A stretch of DNA of 30,531 nucleotides from Chara braunii (GCA_003427395.1 BFEA01000495.1:764212-794742), one strand, 5' to 3'. Shown: positions 19,331-29,662, numbered from the stretch's first letter. The notes: a model not told the origin generated them from the letters alone. A program made the numbers and translations.

Positions 19331-20333
19331 ATCTTGTTAACATGCCCGGTTTCCTGTGAAGGTTTCTCCTTTGGATCCCCCATTCCTTTCCCCTTCTTGT
19401 CATCATTGCCATCGTCATCGCCATCTCCTCCTCTATAACCTGCGGAGTGAAGGTCTTAGTGACATGTTCATCTAAGGCCCTGATGTACGTTTGGACATGT
19501 TGGTCAACATCTTTGGCTGACTTTTCTAGGAAGTTGTTCCAAACATTTTCGAATTCAACCCGATGGGTTTCCACTTTTTGTATGGTCTGCCGCATTAAAG
19601 CCATGTCCTGCCTTGTGTTGAGCACAGTTTCACTGAGGAGAGCAAGTCGTTTTTCGGTCGTGGAGGGTTTATCCTTTTGAGCTTCTAAAGCTTTCTGCAG
19701 TTTTTCCGTTTCTACGTGCAACCTTTTTCTTTCTTCCACTTCTTGCCTTCTGGCTGCTAGTATTCTATTGTTTAGCTCAGCCCTCTTTTCCTCCATTAGC
19801 AAATTCTGTTCGATTGGGTCTGTCACAGTGGCCAACTTTGCGATGAATGTATGTTTTTCTTCTTCAGTTTCCCTTAGCAGTTCGCTGGAGTAATAGTACT
19901 GACCAGCCCAATCCAATGGTTCAACTGGAAGTCTGGCCGCTGCAGTATCGCTACTCTCAGGTAAGTCCAGGCGACGACGTCTTTCCAAAACTTCTCCTTC
20001 TTCTTGTTCTGCTTCATCTTCTTCCTCTCGTTTACTCTTCAAATCTTCTTCCAATTCCTTATCCGTCTTCTCTTTCATTTTTCTCTTTGCTTCCTCTTCC
20101 TTTTGTTTCTTTTTGGCTTCCTTTTCCTTCTTCTTTTCTGCCAGCCTGCGATCAATCTCTGCTTGCTCCGCAGGTGTGGGCCCAGGCTTTACTGTTCCGG
20201 ATTTCAATAACATATGGGATACACAGATGCGTCCGAATCCCAACGGGAACATTAACCGGAATATTGGGCCCAATAGGACAGAAAGGGCCAACAGGCCGTG
20301 GATGGGATAGTCATCCATGATGACGACCGGCAC
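19329..20333 (-). CDS. gag: gag N-terminal coiled-coil region of element B
   Basis: A 334-codon frame. The first ~50 codons are probably leader. From about residue 55 the chain is Lys/Glu-rich (AEIDRRLAEKKKEKEAKKKQ), and heptad-like charge patterns continue to about residue 260, so a long coiled coil is likely. Such N-terminal extensions before the capsid domain are seen in some plant Ty3/gypsy gags. Near 19440, at GAGGAGGAG, the better-looking reading (GGDGDDDGNDDKKGKG, leading to KIKLKLP) moves to another frame, so this ORF ends in the wrong frame. It is element-encoded, not a host gene. Confidence 0.7.
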   Translation of the reverse strand: MPVVIMDDYPIHGLLALSVLLGPIFRLMFPLGFGRICVSHMLLKSGTVKPGPTPAEQAEIDRRLAEKKKEKEAKKKQKEEEAKRKMKEKTDKELEEDLKSKREEEDEAEQEEGEVLERRRRLDLPESSDTAAARLPVEPLDWAGQYYYSSELLRETEEEKHTFIAKLATVTDPIEQNLLMEEKRAELNNRILAARRQEVEERKRLHVETEKLQKALEAQKDKPSTTEKRLALLSETVLNTRQDMALMRQTIQKVETHRVEFENVWNNFLEKSAKDVDQHVQTYIRALDEHVTKTFTPQVIEEEMAMTMAMMTRRGKEWGIQRRNLHRKPGMLTR

Positions 20334-21282
20334 AGGGGGTCCTCCGCTGGATCACCAGAGTACTATCCCACTCCAGACTCAGTCTTGACTTGCGGAGTGC
20401 TACACTTTTTTTTTTTTTTTTTTTTTGACTGTAGAAGGTGCTGCGTACAATAAACAATAGATCAAATTGAAACAATGCTTACTGTTTGGATATGTATACT
20501 TTTTTTTTTTTTTTTCATTGATATGATGTCTGGCCCCCTGGATCAGATTCTTGGTAATGTGTTTTTAATGTCTTGCTCCCCTTTAATGCTTGGTTTATTA
20601 CTAACGGGCTGGCTGTTTGGGTGCAGGTATGGAGTATAGCGCAGAAAGGTCAGATGCAGATGGTTCCCTTAATCAACCAGGCAGAAATACTCTCAACCTT
20701 TGCTTTCTTGCGGCTTAACAGGCCCTATAGAGGCTCATCATCATTCTTGGGCTGCCTGGGGGTTGCAATCTGACGTGGCCCATAGCCACTTCTTACTTCG
20801 ATCCTTAGTTCCTGAGGTCGATATATAGCCTGCCTATCGAGAGGGGTAGGAGAGAAGTCTACTCCTACTCACAGAGCACTGGACCATCTACTCTAACGTG
20901 ACCAGGCCCTGACTCATTGCTCTTGGACCATCCAGACTCTGATGACCTCAGACTCTAACTCGCTAGGACGATCCAGATCCAGGCTTCGACTCCAGACCAG
21001 ACCAGCAGCAGTCACCTTTAGAGGGTCAGAGAGAGAAAAGGTAGGGGATACACACATACATGCAGGTTCAGGGAAAGGAGGTGCTTCTCTCTTCTTGAAG
21101 ATACCGTCGATGATGCTCCACGACGCTCCGCACGCTCCAGGTAAGTATACTTCGCCTCTTCTTCTTCGGCCTGCTTCCCCCACCATCCAACACCTCTTCT
21201 CTTCCTCCCTCCTTCACTTATTCTCCATCACCACTTCTCGCCGGCCTTGATCATGCCAGCGCTATGAGTATAGCGAGCATCT
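20334..21282 (-). other. Untranslated leader of element B
   Basis: About 950 bp between the primer site and gag without a coding domain. On the minus strand it holds A-runs of 21 (20406-20426) and 16 (20500-20515) bases. Short ORFs here (20573-20773, 20914-21186, 20942-21250) show no domain. Confidence 0.7.
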
Positions 21283-21294
21283 GCTCCGATACCA
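21283..21294 (-). promoter_or_regulatory. Primer-binding site of element B (tRNA-iMet type)
   Basis: Minus strand TGGTATCGGAGC begins four bases after the 5' LTR end. It matches the plant initiator-Met primer site TGGTATCAGAGC at 11 of 12 positions. It would prime minus-strand cDNA synthesis. Confidence 0.92.
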
Positions 21295-21298
21295 AATT

Positions 21299-22454
21299 TG
21301 CATGGGTCCTGAAGACCATCTCACGCAAGTGTGTACATGTCACGCATCATCCTTGCACACAATGAACATGATTCTCATGCATTAGACAAAGGAAGATGAG
21401 AAGAGAACCGAGTTGCACAACTTATATTATCAAATATATTATTACAAAGAGTTTCAATGCCCCCTGAGTCCAGCGCTTATCAGCGCAATGTAAATCCCTC
21501 GTCAACTTATCAACATGGCTTCAACACCTCAGCGCTACTTCTGTAGTTTGTACGCAAGTCACCAATGTGATCACCACTCGTCAGCGCCACCTCTGCAGCT
21601 CTCATCCAACTCAAGTAAGTATCTTCCATAGCCCAAACCTTGATTGAACACTCTCTGTCTCAGTCCCATCCTCCTACGATGCATACACACTCTTCTCTCC
21701 CGAGGATCTACTCTGGATGCTACTCATAACTATCTACTACTAACCCTCTAATGCTAGTACTAACTTGCTGGGCAGCTATGGCTGCATCACTTCCAGTGCA
21801 CAGGCTTCTTCACTCACTCAGCGCATCTTCATCCTCCAGCGCTGCTCCTCCTGACTTAGCGCACAAGTGCACCAGCACTTCCACGCAGGAATGGTCAGTG
21901 GAGATCTGGCGAGGAATGAGGCTGGCTGCTGCCTTTATAGTGCTGGCCTCTCCTCGCTGGGTCTACATTGGCTCAGTTCAGACTTTCCTTCGTCCCAGAC
22001 CCTGCATTGCATGTGTCCCAGTACAGTCCCAATGAAGTTCAACTGCTGCTGAAGCCTCTCGGCCTAGATTTGGACTTGAAAGTCTGGATCTGGACTGTCC
22101 CCTTGACCTAGACCAGAACTGGGACTTTATCTATTAACTTACTTTCGGTCAGGCACATCTTTAGAAGAACAGACACACTCACTGCCTGAACAGACAGTCC
22201 CAAGGTGTGAATAAACACTCTTCTTTGCACAAACAGGTGCACTGACTGCATGCACGAACAGACATGACATGCACATCTCCTGGTGAACAGGTAAGTCTTT
22301 TGACAATGCCCCTTTGTTTTAGATTTGGAAGTGCTCGTTGATAGAGAACTTGACCTTTGACCTGCTTTCACGTTTCTGAGTCCTGGCGAGATACCCTTTC
22401 ACGCTACTTTACTTTTACAAGGCCTGAGGCCTGCATCGGGTAAAGGCCCTTTTA
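21299..22454 (-). repeat. 5' LTR of element B
   Basis: An 1,156-bp direct repeat of 13429-14573. It should contain the element promoter: a TATA-like CTATAAAG sits at 21940-21933 on the minus strand, about 640 bp upstream of the primer site. The plus-strand right end (…CCTTTTA) abuts the TCAT target duplication. Confidence 0.93.
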
Positions 22455-22800
22455 TCATCTGCAACCAAAGAGTAAACATGAATAGCTTCCTCGAGGAGTG
22501 CTGCTACCCTTATTCCTTATTTGCTCTCAGGTTTGCAGCCGAAGCCTCGATGATTACGACAAACAAGCAAGGAGCGAGTGAATCTCCTTGTCTACAGAAC
22601 GGTGAAGTTGAAATATTTCTGCAGTCAAACCTCCATTGATTTAAACCTTTGTTGTTGCATTATGATTTACAATAGAAACCCAACACCTGAGACCCTTTTC
22701 CCACATTTGCTTTTCACAGGCAAACAGTCCACATGAGTGTATGCTACATGGAAATCGATGAAAGTTATTGCAGTGTTTAACTTGTTACTTCCTACTATTT
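22455..22800 (-). pseudogene. LINE ORF2, RT motifs A, B and the first half of C
   Basis: Minus-strand reading: AITFIDFHVAYTHVD (motif A, equal to LINE 'F.DF.kAYD.VD', 22772-22728), then WRFDCRNISTSPFCRQGDSL with APCLFVVIIEA (motif B, the 'RQG.pLsP.LF' signature), then HVYSLVAD (motif C). The next codon is split by element B. Stops and frameshifts are scattered through it. The fragment continues at 13428 on the far side of element B. Confidence 0.85.
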
Positions 22801-22845
22801 TTTTAAACCTTTATTCGGTAATGAAATATTATGTTATTATTATTA

Positions 22846-23270
22846 TTTTTTTTTTTTTTTTCCTTCCTTCCTTCCTTCCTTTATTCTTCTTCTTCTTCTT
22901 CTTCTTCTTTTTCGTCTTCTTCGTCTTCTTCTTCGTCTTCGTCTNTTCGTCTTCTTCGTCTTCTTCTTCGTCTTCGTCTTCGTCTTCATCTTCGTCTTCT
23001 TCGTCTCTTTCTTATTTTTCTTCGTCTTCTTCGTCGTCTTCTTCTTCGTCGTCTTCTTCTTCGTCGTCGTCTTCTTTGTCGTCTTCTTTGACTTCTTCTT
23101 CGTCTTCTTCGTCTTCCTCTTTGTCTTCCTCTTCATCTTCGTCTTCCTCCTCTTCTTCCTCCTCCTCCTCCTCCTCCTCCTTCTTCTTTTTCTTCTTCTT
23201 CTTCTTCTTCTTCTTCTTCTTCTTCTTCTTCTGCTTCTGCTTCTTCTTCTTCTTCTTCTTCTTCTTCCTT
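22846..23270. repeat. Compound CTT/CTTCGT microsatellite with an N
   Basis: T15, (CCTT)n, then about 380 bp of TTC and TTCGTC units on the plus strand, interrupting the LINE RT between its front part and motif A. The poly-Ser/poly-Phe ORFs here are artefacts of the repeat. A single N at 22945 is flanked by an exact 34-bp duplication (22911-22944 and 22946-22979). Confidence 0.95.
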
Positions 23271-23279
23271 AATGTTGGA

Positions 23280-23860
23280 TCAGTGTTTCCTGAACTTTTC
23301 CATGTATCTTGTCTGGTTAGGATGTGCTACCTTATCAGCTCTTATAAGTACTCTCAAAGCATCTTGTAAACCACAATCAAGAGAGCGGTAAGGTGATAGG
23401 TCCTGACATTCATTTTTTCCTTCTTCTTTTTTTTGTATTGGAATGAGAGGATCCCTTGCCCTACCATTTCTCACAAGTTGGCATTATCCCAAACTACTTT
23501 GTAGTACTTCCTCAGTCTCTCTAAGAGATCAACTCTAAGAGCCAACCTCCCATAATTCTTTTGAGGAGTCTAGACCAAAAGATTTGTCACCCTTCAGTTG
23601 GACAAGGGTTGTCCATACCTCGATTTTGGTTAGTGGAGCATTATCAGCGATCATAAATGGAAGGATGATAAACTGGAGGGTATTCCAACTCTTTATCTTA
23701 TTACAACTCTTGAGCTTACCAGGATATTTGTTGTCCTCCAGCTGGAGAAGTAACTTATAGATCCTTTTGTTCAGTTGTGGTGCATTGTGATAAGGGAGCT
23801 AAATTTTGTGAAATCCTGTGTCGATTATCCTTGTCAGAATTGTCTAGCGTAGAAATATAT
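23280..23860 (-). pseudogene. LINE ORF2, RT N-terminal part
   Basis: Minus-strand reading near 23650-23540 gives APLTKIEVWTTLVQLKG then DKSFGLDSSKELW, the LINE 'pft..Ei..al..l...KapG.DGl..efyk' block. The 23280-23474 frame continues ARDPLIPIQKKEE, DLSPYRSLDCGLQDALRVLI and ADKVAHPNQTRYM, matching 'LIPKk....l.nyRPIsLl...yKi..k.l..Rl......i...QtgF'. The 'GLD' and 'YRS' cores are kept. Frameshifts and a stop lie between the two blocks. Confidence 0.8.
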
Positions 23861-23986
23861 AAAGATGTAACAAAATATTTAGAAATCTCTCGCGAGCTTC
23901 ATACATTGACGTGTGGTTGTGGCTAAAGGAAGGAAGAGATGGGTGTAATGGATCACTGAAAACTTGTGTGTGTTGAGCGCATGATC

Positions 23987-24186
23987 TTAAACCACCAGTA
24001 CTTGGCCCAGTTATCGATGTCGAGCCTGGAATGCCCATGCGCGCCAATTTTTGGCGAAGCGCCGGGGTACAATTTCAATTTTTGTAGTTCCAGCCATTGT
24101 GGTCCGGGATCCCGAAACCCTAAAGGCGTGGCGCGTTAACGGGGAAGCGCTGCGGCCGATAGCTGGGCCAAGTGCTGGTGGTTTAA
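23987..24186. mobile_element. 200-bp foldback element flanked by TTAA
   Basis: Inverted arms 23991-24016 (ACCACCAGTACTTGGCCCAG...) and 24157-24182 match at 24 of 26 positions. TTAA borders both sides. TTAA duplication is the rule for piggyBac-type elements; a TA duplication inside the TTAA is the alternative. The GC-rich interior has no ORF of note. It lies between the LINE endonuclease and RT pieces. Confidence 0.75.
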
Positions 24187-24512
24187 CTTTGGCTATTTCA
24201 AAAAAGTGGAGTTGGTATTACAGAATACCCTCCCATTTATGTTCCTTGAGCTTACTTCCAACTCTTCTTCCCTACCGTCTATTTTGAGAGATTTTCTTGC
24301 AGTTCCAGCGTCATAGATCGAATGTCCTCAAGTTTCATTATTACGTGTTTTGCTTCTTCGTTTTTTTTTTAGTGGTAGTGGTCAATGTCATTCCTTGTTG
24401 ATTTTTATAAGCAGCGTATCTGATAGAGGTATCCTTGCATTTTCTTGCCAGACAAAAAAAAGAATAAACCATCGTTGAAGCACGTTATAGTTGATTCAAA
24501 TCCTACCTGTAA
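24187..24512 (-). other. Probable LINE spacer between endonuclease and RT
   Basis: No clear domain. It lies inside the inferred LINE span and is T-rich on the plus strand. Confidence 0.4.
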
Positions 24513-24927
24513 GGGCCTCGTTCGACAACACTTTATTTTCAAGTGCACCTTAAACGAGAAATTGTGATTAATTTACACTTACTCGATTTATGGTTCCATG
24601 TACTCTTGAGGAAACCCTTGAACAGGCTGCACTTGAAACAGTACTCCACGACTTGACCAATCGTGGACTGGGATCGCCTGTTGGAAAAAAAAAGGAAAAA
24701 AAAGAAAGGCCCACTTGGGAGTGCTGGTGGTATCCGCTGGCACTGGAACTCGAGGCTCCCCAGAGAGTAGCTCGAGTTCAAGTGTGATTTTTCCCCAAAC
24801 GCACTTGAGTTTCGAGGGCGGGCACTTGAGAGCGGGAAAGTAGAAACAACTCCGCAGCGACGTTGGGTGGGGTCGAACGAAGAATTTTCCTTCAACCCTT
24901 GTGTTCAAGTGGTGTTGAACAAGGCCC
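24513..24927. mobile_element. PIF/Harbinger-like MITE with TAA target duplication
   Basis: The ends GGGCCTCGTTCGACAACACT (24513 on) and, inverted, GGGCCTTGTTCAACACCACT (24927 back) match at 18 of 21 positions. TAA flanks both sides (24510-24512 and 24928-24930). Three-base TWA duplications and GGGCCT-type ends are typical of Tourist/PIF-Harbinger MITEs. The interior repeats CACTTGA/TCAAGTG words about ten times, perhaps transposase-binding sites. Internal ORFs have no domain. Confidence 0.82.
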
Positions 24928-25079
24928 TAAGACCTTGCCAAGTTGCCAGAAGTTCCCAGAACGTTCGAATCAATCCAAATACTTTGCATTGTTGTACATT
25001 TAATAATATATAAAATAAATTTTGTTTAACTTATCGTAGTGTTTTTTTCTTCCTTGATCCAGTTTCTTGCCAATGGATA

Positions 25080-25515
25080 ATAATGTTGTCGTGCTCATTC
25101 TATGGTCCAGACATCTATGCGAGCCTGATGGCAAGATCATGATGGGTTGAAGTGTCCCCTCTAGGAAAGAAGAACTGAATCGATGTGAGATCTAGATACC
25201 CCTTCGTTTGTTGTATGCTCGAGGCATGTCAACTCCTCCTTAGTCAGGACTATATGCCTACAAGCCTCAAAATAGACCCACTGAGACCTCCATCTTTGCT
25301 ATCATCCTTTCATGATCCTCTAATAGTGCATAGGCTGTAGATTCACACATGGCCCATCTATCCATATCGTTGTTGGGGAAAACATTAAAATCTTCGACTA
25401 GGATTCTAGAGGGCACTTGATCCGGATTTCTACAGCAATTCAGCGAATTGGTTTCTATACAGCAACCCGCTCGGAGGGCCTTCAATATGGCTGCTAACCC
25501 GCTCCTAGAGGGCAC
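25080..25515 (-). pseudogene. LINE ORF2 endonuclease fragment
   Basis: The minus-strand frame 25515-25267 contains PSRILVEDFNVFPNNDMDRW, the 'GGDFN.v....lDR' signature of the APE-type endonuclease of LINEs (one Gly replaced by Val-Glu). Further on (25193-25164) RSHIDSVLLS corresponds to the 'SRIDyvlvS' motif. The N-terminal half of the endonuclease is missing to the right of 25515. Stops break the rest. Confidence 0.72.
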
Positions 25516-26301
25516 TTTTTTTTTTTTTTTTTAACAATGTTAATTATCGAGGTACTAACTTGTAGTGATACTAATGAAGTAAAACCCACGGAAAAAAAGA
25601 AGAAGTAAGACTGCAAACCATTCTGTTAGCAGAGAAACACCCACCCGGGGGGGTTGAGAGATATTTGGATATTCCCAGGACAAAAATGGTTGAATGCCCC
25701 CCCCCGCCCCCTCTTGGGCACAGAGGCTAAACACCCCCCCAAGCACTGAAAGCAGTGAAAAGGGTGTTTGGGATTTCTTTTCTTTTGACCCTTTTTTTTT
25801 TCCATGTGTGTCAAGTTTGACGTTCGTTGGAGCCTTCAAGATGGCTGTTTGGGCAAGCACCGAAAATAGTGAGAATCGAAGTGCGATTAGGGTTTTGATT
25901 AAATGTCGCCCGGTTTGTCGTGCCTTCGTCGTCCCGATATTCTAGCCATGGCGGTAACTATCGGAGTTTCCAGGGTAGCTTGGAGTTTCTCCGGATCCTT
26001 GGAAAGTCAACGCTCCAGGGCTAGTACTGGGGTGGGGTGGTGGGCACCCTCTGTCGAAGGCCATGGAGTGGTTTTACGGGCAGGTTTGACAGGAGGGAGA
26101 TAGAGCTGCTCTCTGCTCGGCAAAGGCTGGGTAACCTCGAAGATGTTTGGTAATTCTCTCTCTCGCAACTCTGGGGTGGGACTTTTTAGATACACTGGTT
26201 TTATCCCTATCTATTGAGGCCGTATTACTATAACCATACGAGTTGCTTGTACCCTTTTTTTTTTGGTTATGGGTGTTTTGCTGACATTTGCGCTCGTCAC
26301 C
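25516..26301. other. Junction region with homopolymer runs, probable LINE 5' end
   Basis: T18 at 25516-25533, G- and C-runs at 25645-25740, T-runs near 25791. No domain is seen in the ORFs here. It separates the minus-strand ORF2 fragment from the plus-strand ORF1 and may contain the LINE 5' UTR. Confidence 0.45.
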
Positions 26302-28422
26302 ATGGGGGAAGTTCAACCCGGGCAGACGCTGCCTGCTCCTCTGATGAGTCAGCAGGAGAAGGAGAGGTTCAAAGAAATCCTCTCTGACTGTTACAATGAG
26401 GGACTCCTCCCTGACTCACTCAACCCTGAGCACGTTGAGGTTGGGGAAGATTTTGTTAAAGTTGTGGTCAACCCCACCCTGGACGGTAGTCAGGAAGAAT
26501 GGTTGAACGAGAATGATGTGCCTGCCCCTTTTGGGGATGATTCGAAATCCCTACCAGTCTCAGTTAAAATCCGACTTATTCGTATTTATGAAAATGGTTG
26601 GGCTAATAGTAAAGAAATCCAGGCGGCCCCCAAACGGGGGGTATTTCACAATGAAGGTTTTAACTTAATCACTTATGTGACGTCTGCAAAAGCGATTGCT
26701 GAATGGATGCGGAGAAAGAAAGAAGATAAAATTGAGTTGGACGGGAAAATCTAGAGTCTCCTTTCGCCCCTGGATGTTTGAAAACGAGCTTTTTGAGTGG
26801 AGGGAAGCTCACAGGTACATGTTCTTTTGGGTCAGGTGCATGTACGTTTCGGTGGCTGCCCTGCCTTACCTGGCTACAACGGTCAAAAAAGCTTTCGGAA
26901 AAATTATGAAGAAACATGACACCTACCCCGATCCAACGTCCCCTGAGCTCGTCAATGTTCGCTTCGATTTTTATAACCACGTGCACGTAACCGATATAAA
27001 CCATATCTGGTGATTGATATGAAGAAGTAGGGGTATGTGGAGCTAGAAGTGGTCCGCGCCCAGACCCCCTGGTGCAGGGTATGTCGTCAGCATTTTCACT
27101 CTGAAAAGGACGACAATTGCCCTGCAAATAATGTCCAGAGAGCCCAGATCCTTCAGAAGAAGAGGAAGGGCCCGAGGAAAGATAATTCGTCAGATGACTT
27201 GGGAAAGGGGATGGGGAAGGGGGGAAAAAAGGATAAAGGGAAGGTGAAGGAAACGGAGAAGGGGAACGAGAAGCCTGAAAAGAAAAATGATGACGCTAAT
27301 CAGGAAAAGACCGGTGGGAAAGCCGATGAGAAAGCAAATGAGAAGTTGGTCGAAGGCCAGAAGTCCACGAGTCGAGAGGAAAAGGAAGGAGAGGGAGTCC
27401 TTAATAAGGATGACAAGGCAATGATGGAGGGGGAGGAGGTGGACGTTACAAAGCAAAAGATAAAGGAAAACCAGGGAGAAAAGGGGACAGAGAAGTCAAA
27501 CCCACCGCCCTCCTACAAAGAAATTTTGCACAGATGACCCCTTATAGCCAAGAAAAAGAAGAACAAAATAAAAACAAAGCGGTTTTAAAAAACAATGGCC
27601 ACAAAAAGGGTTTGAAGGTCGTTAAAGAATGGAAACGCAGTGACTCCCGAAAGGCCTCTTCCTCTAAGACCAATGGGGAGAATCAAGGGGGGGAGCCTAC
27701 CTCGCAGACCGAAGTCCCGAGTAATGGAGATGGGATGCAGGGGAAGGAGAAGGATGGAGTGGGGAAGCAAGGTGGTCAAAGGGTTGGTAGGAAGGAAACA
27801 ACTAAGGGGGCTAAGGATTCCGAATCTCGGTCGCCGATTCGTCAACCCTCTCCTTGGGGAGATAGGGTCTATGGGGGAAAACTACCCTCCCCAATGCAAT
27901 CAAGGGAGAAACCTTTGGGAAATGTGGGAAATGAGGGGGGAACCACCCCCCTTGACCCTGTCTTGAGTCCTCCAGACTCTAACTGTCAGAAGTCAAACGG
28001 TCAAATGACAGACTTTAAGGCAAGAGCGATCTTAACGCTGGTTCACCCTACCATGGGGTATCTGCAGAATGCTCTATCTACACTATCGGAACATATAATG
28101 TTCCCTCTTCAGACAATGAATTGGAAATTATGAACAAAATGTGGGTGCTATCGGCGGTAGTTAACGACAAAGTGACGTTAGTCACAACAAAACATTAAGT
28201 TTTGCCCCCCTCCTCTGGGAGGAGAATGGGGATAAAGACAATCTAATTTTTTATTCCCCATCGGAAGGAGAGTCAGACAATTCGGAAGGAAGAGGTAGCA
28301 GTCGGGACGATGAGGAGAACAAGGAGGAAGATATTTTAAAATTTTATTTCCCCTTTCCCTTCATTTTCTCGACCCCTGCCTCCCACCACCCGAAGACTCC
28401 ACAACCCGCAGCACCGGTGTAG
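26302..28422 (+). pseudogene. LINE ORF1-like protein, broken into several frames
   Basis: Starting at ATG 26302 (MGEVQPGQTLPAP), a long ancestral frame can be followed through shifts near 26745 and 27015, again near 28050, and a last open stretch at 28196-28422. The first part (to about 27010) is a globular domain with KRGVFHNEGFNLITYVTSAK, FRPWMFENELFEW and VRFDFYNHVHVTDINHIW, resembling the nucleic-acid-binding domain of plant LINE ORF1/gag-like proteins. A Cys/His cluster WCRVCRQHFH ... NC at about 27070-27120 looks like a zinc knuckle. A Lys/Glu-rich tail (27150-27530), Ser/Pro-rich text and an acidic end follow. ORF1 would coat LINE RNA. The identification rests on layout, so it is moderate. 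Confidence 0.55.
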
Positions 28423-29582
28423 GGTAAGGCCTAAGTCAACCTGCAGCGAGGCCCAGTTGGCTCTGTTCCTCCCGATCTCATGCTCAGGGCGCGGAGCATT
28501 CGTCACAGGGGCAGCCCCACCTAGTGTTTGCAATGGATGGGGATGGGTCGTTTTGCGAGAGAGCTTTGACGTTGGGGATGTAGCTCCGCCCTCTCTCCTG
28601 ATGGTAGACTCGCCAAACTTTTCGTTAAACGCAGTTTTTTTTTTTACCTTGAGGTGTTGTCATACAATAGCTCCTTCCAATACACAAACAGTGTAGGGAG
28701 TTCATTGAGAGTTTCTCTTCTTTTATGTGTAGGCCAAGCGTCATCCTTGGGCCACGCATCCATTCATTAAGTGGAGAGTCTTTATTGCTCGGCCAACCTA
28801 TACGTGACTTTTGTTATCGCATACATCATGCATGTTCTTCCTTCGTTCAGCCTTGCAATTTTCTATACACCCCTTAGTCTTTTCGGGGCATGCCTGGATT
28901 TCTCATTTTAGCCTAGGCGACCTCCTCGGCCGCCTTATGTCTTTGTCATTTGCTATAGTTGACTTTGCTTTACACAAACATGCTCAAGCAATTGTTCAAG
29001 GGCAAAGGTTAAGTCCACAACCCGTCCGTCCTTATCCCAACTTTCTCTTTGCTGCCCGGCATTCCCGGGACCCACTCTCGCTCAACGTCTCTTTAATCTA
29101 CTTACCTACACATTCAAGACAATTTATGCAAGGCATCCCCGATATGGAGTCAACACATAATCCCTCCCACAAACCTAAGTTCGTTTCCCTTAGCCCTTTG
29201 TGCTTTCCTTTTCCTTTTCTCAATCCAAGTCAATCTCTTCCCTTAGTCATGCAGTCGGGTGATGGTGAGTCGATCTGACCTTGACAAAAGTACCAACTTT
29301 TTTTAGTCCCTCTTTTGGACTCGCCTCCTTTTAATTACTCAAGCGTTTTTTCCCTTTCCTTCTTGTCGGCACAAGGGACCGGCAGCCCTCCCCTTGCCCA
29401 CTTTCTCCACCAAGTGAGGGCAGATTCCTTTCACTGTTCGTTCCCTTACAATGTAATAGGTGTGCGGGGGAAGGTTAGTTATATGCCAAAAGGGGTGAGG
29501 GGGACGAGGGAAAGTCGAGGCGTTTAGAGTGAGAGAGAGATGACGAAGGGGAGAGGAAGGCGGCGGAAGGAGAAGAAAGGCA
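28423..29582 (+). other. Non-coding stretch with one unassigned ORF
   Basis: No endonuclease or RT follows the ORF1-like region. A plus-strand ORF (ATG at 28832, stop at 29276-29278, about 148 codons) is Ser/Pro/Phe/Leu-rich. I recognise no domain or signal in it, and its composition mirrors the C/T-rich DNA, so it is probably not a gene. Confidence 0.45.
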
Positions 29583-29593
29583 TGTGTGTGTGT

Positions 29594-29659
<66 letters not shown>
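29583..29659. repeat. (TG)n(AG)n compound microsatellite
   Basis: About thirteen TG units with one interruption run into about twenty-six AG units. Confidence 0.95.

Positions 29660-29662
<3 letters not shown>

Larger units (their letters stand above)
13429..22454 (-). mobile_element. Ty3/gypsy LTR retrotransposon B (nearly complete)
   Basis: A 9,026-bp element reads right to left: 5' LTR, tRNA-iMet-type primer site, leader, gag, protease, RT, RNase H, integrase, 3' LTR. TCAT flanks it at 13425-13428 and 22455-22458 as a 4-bp target duplication. Removing element and one TCAT joins two LINE pieces in frame, which confirms both boundaries. The LTR ends are TG... and ...TA on the plus strand rather than the usual TG...CA. 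The RT frame is intact, but gag, protease and integrase are broken, so this copy is not autonomous. LTRs differ by roughly 14 substitutions in the first ~245 bp by eye. Confidence 0.93.

Noticed and set aside
22737-23369. 210-codon Ser/Phe-rich ORF
   Set aside because: It is a translation of the CTT/CTTCGT microsatellite and crosses an N.
28832-29278. Plus-strand ORF of about 148 codons as a host gene
   Set aside because: No recognisable domain, C/T-rich composition, no promoter or splice context that I can support.
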